Origin: Siphonodentalium dalli | Lineage: Eukaryota > Mollusca > Scaphopoda > Gadilida > Siphonodentaliidae | Reading direction: 5' to 3' | DNA: 64,000 nt | Assembly (NCBI GenBank): GCA_032622095.1 | Contig: CP136062.1 | Coordinates: 6,820,001 to 6,884,000, forward strand | Part shown: positions 57,319-64,000 of the stretch, in pieces | Position numbering within the stretch: position 1 is the first letter of the stretch | Layout: each line of letters starts with the position of its first letter | Made by a program: the position numbers and the translations under genes | The notes under the pieces: generated by a model | What the model was told of the DNA's origin: nothing | What the model saw: only the letters and a program-made list of their open reading frames with translations | Database searches by the model: none

Positions 57319-58042
57319 AAAATCATTTTCACAAAGATGATACATGCAGATAAGTAGACAGCATAGCCGCCCAAGAAGCCCTTCTGATAGTTCAGCCATA
57401 AACGTAATTCGTACTCTTCTTGTGGAACTTGACAGCAGAAATCTGCGAAAGCGGTCATGTATCCCATGTATTTCATATCAACAATAGGTTGAAAGTTAAT
57501 AAATTTCGAAGTTCCCGTGGATGGTGGACCTACATGTATATCATGCCACGAATACCTACGCAAGCGGGACGGGAGTAGATATTCATGGCATGATCTACTG
57601 TGGACCTATTATGACAGTCACAGTGACACACGAAATTCGTCCAAATATGTACGTATTTACTCCGGAGCTGTTGGCCACGCGAATAAATTCCTGTTGTATT
57701 ATTCAATATTTTATTACACATATAAACCCATTCCGAATTCACGATTTCCAACGAAAACGAAACATGTTTCAATGTGAAATAAAACAAAACCACCCAGAAA
57801 CCGATTTCGATAACACAATGTCAACAGAGTGCGGGAAGGTCCTTTATGACATCACTGGTCAAAAATAAAATACACCTCATCTGTTGTTTTCGTTTCGAGA
57901 TGTGCGCATGACAAGGGGGGTTCCTGGAATCTAAATCGATAGCGGCTAATCTAGGGGCGATTCATTTCGTTCTCAGAACGACTATGTGGGTCTAATAAGC
58001 GGGGAAATGGGTAAAATATGAACTTCGCGACGGCGACTTTAA
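57319..58042. repeat. Segmental duplication, copy 1 (724 bp)
   Basis: Collinear with 59473-60170 (698 bp); the length difference equals one 26-nt insertion around 57532-57558. Right end is CGCGACGGCGACTTTAA. The minus-strand ORF of copy 2 is split here by the insertion. Confidence 0.88.
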
Positions 58043-58168
58043 GTGATTGAAGCTGAGAATGAATATTACAATTTAAGTTTATTATATAAAAAGATTATAT
58101 ACAAAAGTTGTCACAAGATTTCTAATATGAAAGAAAAGTTTTAGAAATTACTGAAGGGGACTACCTTA

Positions 58169-58427
58169 ACCCTTTCATGCAGGGAGCAATGCTGGTGCAG
58201 CATTAAAGATCCTGTGCCAGTGCATTCTCTGATATGTGTGAGTCTCGAAAAAGGAGCCTTGGATATATATGAGAATGCATTGGCTTACAATATCAAGGTA
58301 AATATTTTTAGGCCAATGCATTCTCTTATATATGAGAGGCTCCCTATCGGAGACTCGCATATGTAAGAGAATGTATTGGCAGAGTGTAATTGCAAAATTT
58401 CAGGAAGCTTCAGTCATGGATTGGTTA
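58169..58427. mobile_element. Palindromic element with TTAACCCTTTCATG ends
   Basis: GCCAGTGCATTCTCTGATAT pairs with ATGTAAGAGAATGTATTGGC, and GAGTCTC..AAAGGAGCC with GGCTCC.TATCGGAGACTC. The ends TTAACCCTTTCATG and CATGGATTGGTTAA are also inverted. 39048-39140 is a partial copy. Confidence 0.75.
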
Positions 58428-58552
58428 AGAATTATGGGTAAAAACTGATATAAGGGCTTCTTCCTATGCAGATTTATATGCACCAGAAGAGGGCATTGAC
58501 AGAGTTCAGATCCATGATGTTCATGGCTTATTTAAATCGATATGGCCCGTTT

Positions 58553-58660
58553 GAACCTACCTCCAAATTATTTATATGTACTTAGGGACAAGTGATATCA
58601 AAACATGAACCTACCTCCAAATTATTTGTAATTACTTTGGGAGAAGTGAAATCAAACATG
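58553..58660 (+). repeat. 54-bp direct repeat, two copies
   Basis: GAACCTACCTCCAAATTATT at 58553 and 58607, both followed by a GTGA.ATCAAA segment. Confidence 0.85.
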
Positions 58661-59228
58661 GCTCAGCCCCAACTCCTTGATATACATCTCTGACGTGGTT
58701 TCTTTTTATGATTATACCATTAGATCTTGGTAATTTATCAAGTCTGTCTGAGGCATATGCACTCTGTATAAATATTTTTCAACATGTTTATAGGCCTCCC
58801 ATTCTGCTCCCTGGAAAGGGGCATGATTGTAACAAAAATAAGAATTTTCCATGAAGTAATATAACTTGTTTTGACTACTTTATTTCCCTGTTAACTAATT
58901 GACCCAGTAACTGGGGTCATTATGCGTTTATAACTGCGGTCAAACCATAACTGCACCATGGTTAACGGTTATGTGACTGCTGTGGCACTGCGGTTAAATG
59001 CGGTAAAAAGCCCTGGCTATATTCCTTGACTGCCGATACACTGTTTATAATTAACTGCTGACTGTTGGCAAGTTTCATTTCTATGACATATACATGGTAT
59101 ATTCTTGTATAAATCTGTTTGAGTCGCAATTGTGCTGGAAGTGTCATACCAGTGGTGATTAAATGCATGTTAACCACACAAACTGGTTGTCTTTCGGTTT
59201 ATAACCGCTTTTAAAGAATAACCGTTAT

Positions 59229-59380
59229 TCACCCTCTGGGGACCTCATTCTGCAAATGACAGGCACACTATTTCAAGACCTGGATCCTGATCATCCCCTG
59301 AAGCTTTATCCACTAATATGTGTCTTGGACAAGCCTGAGTTTAGTGTGCCTGTCATTTGCAGAATGAGGTCCCCCGAGGG
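59229..59380. repeat. Inverted repeat, about 45-bp arms
   Basis: CTCTGGGGACCTCATTCTGC... pairs with ...GCAGAATGAGGTCCCCCGAG across a 60-base centre. Partial relatives at 20610-20650 and 59440-59455. Confidence 0.75.
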
Positions 59381-59472
59381 TCAATGTAGTGACGCTATCG
59401 CCACATAGCAGGCTAGCATCACTAAATGCACCCTCTAGGGACATCATTCTGCTTAGATTTCATCTTATCTGG

Positions 59473-60170
59473 AAAATCATTTTCACAAAGATGATTCATG
59501 CAGATAAGTAGACAGCATAGCCGCCCAAGAAGCCCTTCTGATAGTTCAGCCATAAACGTAATTCGTACTCTTCTTGTGGAACTTTAATGCAGAAATCTGC
59601 GAAAGCGGTCACGTATCCCATGCATTTCATATCAACAATAGGTTGAAAGTTAATAAATTTCGAAGTTCCCGTGGACGGTGCACCTACGCCAGCGGCACGG
59701 GAGAAGAGATTCAAGGCATGATCTACAGTGGACCTATTATGACAGTCACAGTGACACACGAAATTCGTCCAAATATGTACGCATTTACTCCGGAGCTGTT
59801 GGCCGCGCGAATACATTCCTGTCGTATTATTCAATATTTTATTACACATATAAACCCATTCCGAATTCACGATTTCCAACGAAAACGAAACATGTTTCAA
59901 TGTGAAATAAAACAAAACCAAGCAGAAACCGATTTCGATAACACAATGTCAACATAGTGCGGAAAGCTCCTTTATGACGTCACTGGTCAAAAATAAAATA
60001 CACATCATCTGTTGTTTTCGTTTCGAGCTGTGCGCATGACAAGGGGATTTCCTGGAATCTGAATCGATAGCGGCTAATCTCGGGGCGATTCATTTCGTTC
60101 TCAGAACGACTATGTGGGTCTAATAAGCGGGGAAATGGGTAAAATATGAACTTCGCGACGGCGACTTTAA
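59473..60170. repeat. Segmental duplication, copy 2 (698 bp)
   Basis: Matches 57319-58042. Its right end, GCGACTTTAA, abuts the 168-bp satellite exactly at a TTAA that the satellite normally contains (GGCATTAAACATGGG). Confidence 0.88.
59496..59921 (-). CDS. Unknown 141-aa ORF in the duplicated segment
   Basis: Minus-strand open frame from 59921. It starts MVLFYFTLKHVSF if the first codon is used and contains CVHIWTNFVCHCDCHNR, then STGTSKFINFQPIVDMKCMG and YELRLWLNYQKGFLGGYAVY, and stays open into a hydrophobic C-terminus at 59496. The same residues appear in the other copy (57312-57563 and 57530-57793) but in two phases because of the 26-nt insertion. It looks protein-like in its C-terminal half, but I know no family. 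It may be an ORF of a mobile element whose end is TTAA-bounded. Confidence 0.35.
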   Translation of the reverse strand: MVLFYFTLKHVSFSLEIVNSEWVYMCNKILNNTTGMYSRGQQLRSKCVHIWTNFVCHCDCHNRSTVDHALNLFSRAAGVGAPSTGTSKFINFQPIVDMKCMGYVTAFADFCIKVPQEEYELRLWLNYQKGFLGGYAVYLSA

Positions 60171-60668
60171 ACATGGGACCTTTGGTATGTACAAAAGGTG
60201 GCTGACATACCAAAAGTTTTAATTTCTGGTATTAACCCCTTCATGCCCTGAAGCGTGGCATCAAACATTGCACCACTGGTCTGTACAATAGGTCGCTGAC
60301 ATACGAAAAGTTGCACTTCCCGAGTCCCGATGGACGTTGTTATGATATGATCTCCTTCAGACCACCCTACTGAAGAAGTACGGTCGATAATTTATGGCTT
60401 TAACCCCTCCTTGCCCTGAAGCGTGGCATTAAACATTGGCCCTCTGGTATGTACAATATGTCGCTGACATACGAAAAGTTACACTTCCCGAGTCCCGATG
60501 TACAGTGTTATGATAAGATCTCCTTCAGACCATCCTACTGAACAAGTATGGTCGATAATTTCTGACATTAACCCCTTCTTGCTCTGAAGCGTGTCATTAA
60601 ACATGGGACCTCTGGTATGTACAATAGGTCGCTGGCATACGAAAAGTTGCACTTCCCGAGTCCCGACG
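60166..60668 (+). repeat. 168-bp satellite, about three units
   Basis: Unit starts AAACATGGGACCTCTGGTAT; starts at 60170, 60263, 60431 and 60599. The last full spacings are exactly 168. The first unit is shortened. Related units at 44798-45405. Confidence 0.9.
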
Positions 60669-62180
60669 GAAATGTTCTAGGTTGACCTCGTGGGATAAGT
60701 CGTTACGTTAATAACATCGGCCGTCGATGCGTCAACGAGTCAATATATGGAATTCACACTCAGATGTATTCACTAATAAATGTATTCTTTAATAAAGAGC
60801 CTTTGTATCACTTATGTGCAAACAATTGTAACCAGCAGGAAAAGGGTTCTGACCACACTATGTATATCTCAGAACATATGAGACGGGTATATACACTTAT
60901 CAACATTTCTTGTATTTGCAACCAATCGTATACAACCTTAGAAATTACTTAGACAAACTTTGGAAGCTCGAATGAGCCATGTCCATTTAAATTAAAAGAA
61001 TATCATGACATTAGATGTCTAATTTCATTGAGTCAATTATGCGGGCGTACACGCTTATATATGATCCTATACCCAACATTACTTTTAATGTTGTATACTT
61101 GTATCTGCCACTCGAAGTGAATGTAATGCCACTTAATCTTCTGTTATAATATATAGCGATCCTCTTTTTCTTAATACACTTGTTGGATTATGTAGGTAAC
61201 ATCCGCTGCAACCATTATCGGTTTAAAACGTTTGTTACACACAGCTAAATGATCCCAAAGTGCAGAAATTGTTCGATTAAATATCAGGTAATCAACCGCC
61301 ACAGCCGTGATTACCTTGAAATAGAACCATAACACTCATAAGTTGTGATTAGGAGGCTATTGCTCCAAATTACCGACACACATCGGGATATTTCCTCAGC
61401 TATTTTACAGAAGAACAACACATGTACAATTTATACTCAGTGTTCGTCCTCAGAATGCGTTTCACAGTCGGTATGCCACCGAAAAATATTATAAAGTATA
61501 CTTTCGAAATCAGTTAAATATACTTTTCTCTTGCTCTTTGGAAACTGATGTTGGTTATATATGTTCAATCGGTAACATATACATATAAATATAATATATA
61601 TTATCCTTTAAATCAGTCGGACCTTGTCGGTGTTTGTCTTGTCCTTTAAATCAGGCGGACCGTGTCACACTTGGGACCGTGTCTGTGTTTGTCTTACCAT
61701 TTAAATCGGTCAAAATCGTCATTGGGATACCAGTCATAGTTTAACACTGGGCGATGTAAGTTATGCATGCCAATGTCTATTAGTCCGTGGGCAAATTCTC
61801 AGAAAGCCTCTTGTTTATAAGTTGGATGCACCCCCTCCAACACAGGTTTTTATATATCACATTAAAGGTAATGATATAACGCATCCGATTTTGCTGTTGC
61901 CCGCTTCGGAATGTGTCCCAAAGTATATTTTTCCAGGAAAGACTCCTGCTCCTACCCCTAAAATAAAATAAAAATGTCACCGAGTACAATTATCAGCGTA
62001 TAAAACATGACTGCAGTTATAAAGTGAACAGGGCATCATTTATATTAATTATATATCACCATAACACAACATGACATGCAACACTGGACCAATCGCGACC
62101 TGATTTCCAGGTTGTCATAAGTGCACTTTTTATGTTTTTGAGATAATCGATTTTTAAAGTTTGAATCTCCGATGCGGGTC
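60669..62180. other. Intergenic, no gene seen
   Basis: No coding or repeat structure recognised apart from a repeated GTCTTGTCCTTTAAATCAG phrase (61610-61705). Confidence 0.5.
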
Positions 62181-62189
62181 AACTATTAA

Positions 62190-62914
62190 CACAAATGAAA
62201 CTTCAAAATTCTCCCCCTTGTTCTTGTTATACAACCGCGACGGCGTCTTCCCAATAGATAATCTCCTACAAACCAGGCGTAAATACGCTGGGGAAGAATA
62301 CCATGAGCTTTGCAACAACAACATAAATCGTTTATGATGGTACACAAACACGTGAAACAGGCGAAACGCCAACAAGCAGCGAGATTTGACAAAAAGGCCG
62401 CAGACACCATATTCGAGATTGGGGAGGCCGTGTATGTTAAGAATCACTTGCGGAAAAGTAAATGGAAACTCTACTTCCGCATAACTAAACAGATTGCCCG
62501 TTACTTTCGAGTTAAGAAATCAATTAACAGGGAAAGTCACACAATCCCATGCAGAACATATGCGCAAGGCCAACCTTGAATGGGAAATCCCCAAAACTGA
62601 CAATAATACGCGTGCTCAAACGTATGTTGTCCCCCCCTGAAGACGAAGATAGCGACGTTACTGCCCCTAACCATGTGGGTGGGTCTTCCGGTGATGAGAC
62701 AGAACCATTTCCAAATGATGTAATCGCTCGAGTTCGGAGACAATGTTCAGACTCCGATGATGAAGATATCCCTTTAAGCGAGCTTAAATTGCGCTTACAG
62801 CGTAGAAAAGCGCGACTCGCACGATCAGAGCCGTTACAAATCCCTGACTCGTCCACGGACGAGGGATCGAAGCCGAAAGACACAGTATTGTCCTCGATAG
62901 TAGCAGTAATGTAA
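62190..62914 (+). pseudogene. Ty3/Gypsy pol C-terminal fragment
   Basis: Plus-strand remains of the region after the integrase core. The phase before 62310 has NRDGVFPIDNLLQTRRKY and GEEYHELC; then VHKHVKQAKRQQAARFDKKA and FEIGEAVYVKNHLRKSK (62337-62460, the GPY/F-type segment); then, in another phase, an acidic tail with DDEDIPLSELKLRLQRRKAR ending at 62914. Phase changes lie near 62305, 62470 and 62560. No RT, RNase H or integrase core is present upstream. The IPL.EL..RL tail motif also occurs in the element at 82-14817, suggesting relatedness. No LTR was identified. Confidence 0.8.
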
Positions 62915-64000
62915 ATAATAAGAAAGCACCCGAACTATTGACCTGGAATTCATTACATAATGAATGAGACCACGCGTTTAACTGTCTTATTGATGAGTCT
63001 AACCTGGCTTCATAAATGTTGAAAATAGTTAGCCCAATGCCCCAGACAGAATCCCGAATAGATAGTCATGTCCGGAACGATTATAGATCGCACGTCCCCA
63101 GGGAACCCGGCACTTGCGCGTATCAATCTAATAAATAAACCTTTAAACTTTACAATTGCGCGCCGATAGATAACGAGCACCGCGCCAACGTGCATATCGC
63201 CACCATTAGGGTTACTACATTTAAGCGCATCCCGCACAAATCAAATGCGATCGAAAATATTCACACGACTGACTGAGTGAACGAAAAAGTATTACCCCGA
63301 TGAATGGTAGAGATGGCCATGGTGGTATTTTGCCATAGTAACAACTACAATAGTAATTTTCATTATCTTGACCCACCGATTTTGGTGGAAAATTGGTTAA
63401 ACGACATTTACAAAGGTTAGCCATTATGCATAATAAGCATTTAGACCAGCGACCTGAGGATATCCCGAATGCCGTGTTCAAATGACCCATCGACGAAGCA
63501 GTGGAAACGGATGGACCAAAGTTGTCTGCGCCATTGCCGGACAACACTCAGGAACGCCTATATCCATTGGATTAGTATTAATTATGTATCATATATTAAT
63601 GTATCCCGCATCTCCCTCGTATTGATGGTTGCACTGCTATTAGAATCATTTGCTTGTGTATAGACGTTTATGCATTTCAACTCCTAATTGTTGCATAGCG
63701 ATGATGTCCATTGTATTATAGTTATATAGTTATCATAATTATTATAGCAAGCGTTGAATAGGGATTCGTAATCCTGACATGCAGTCATACGTTTTGATGA
63801 TGGAAGTCAGTCACCCCGATTTATCTTGTGTTTAACTGTTCGTCAACCAATCTATCTGTATAATTACGCTGTAAATTAAATTTTCGCATCCGGCCGATCT
63901 GACGGCCCTCAAGCGATACTGATAAAATTGGAAAAGTAACCATTGTGTATACTGACTGTGTCATGTATTCTCAAACCTCACACAAATATCCGTTTGAGTA
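62915..64000. other. No supported gene
   Basis: A short frame at 62960 (MNETTRLTVLLMSLTWLHK then stop) looks like a signal peptide and sits where env would follow pol; too short to call. The rest shows no feature to the window edge. Confidence 0.4.

Overview
This window looks like nuclear DNA of a marine invertebrate. The spliced genes (GT-AG introns, AATAAA signal), LTR and Polinton elements, many small palindromic transposons, and frequent ACATGTA and TACCGG words fit a lophotrochozoan such as a mollusc. That placement is inference. Only two host-type genes are visible, both partial or damaged. Almost everything else is mobile or repeated DNA.

82-14817: an unusually long (14.7 kb) Ty3/Gypsy-type LTR element with an envelope gene, inserted in an intron. 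Its two 456-bp LTRs look identical and it has a 4-bp target duplication. Sense genes run ORF1, gag, protease, RT-RNase H, integrase, then a 3.7-kb expanded region, then an F-like env. The expanded region carries two related small ORFs on the opposite strand, each with its own TATA box. This antisense pair is the most novel feature here. 15173-15494 is the last exon of the interrupted gene, probably an SGNH/PC-esterase-type protein.

15495-30800: no host gene seen. The stretch holds a composite repeat with a 160-bp array (second copy at 47054-47890), inverted-repeat elements, palindromic motif clusters, a CGCTTTCGGCG foldback element and three tandem arrays.

30811-37470: a decayed, minus-strand Polinton/Maverick (endogenous DNA virus-like). 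It carries integrase with chromodomain, penton, major capsid, adenovirus-type protease and several small virion-type genes. DNA polymerase B and the packaging ATPase are not seen. Its last ORF is followed by a perfect histone-type 3' stem-loop.

37471-64000: mostly dispersed repeats. A P2X7-ballast-like gene spans them: exon 1 at 45635-45825 and a broken exon 2 at 54986-55410, whose splice phases match across a 9.2-kb intron. A 0.7-kb segmental duplication (57319-58042 and 59473-60170) differs by a 26-nt insertion that looks like template switching. A 168-bp satellite and a broken Gypsy pol fragment (62190-62914) close the window.

Nearly every element gene carries frameshifts or stops. Either these copies are decaying or the assembly has indel errors; reads would decide.
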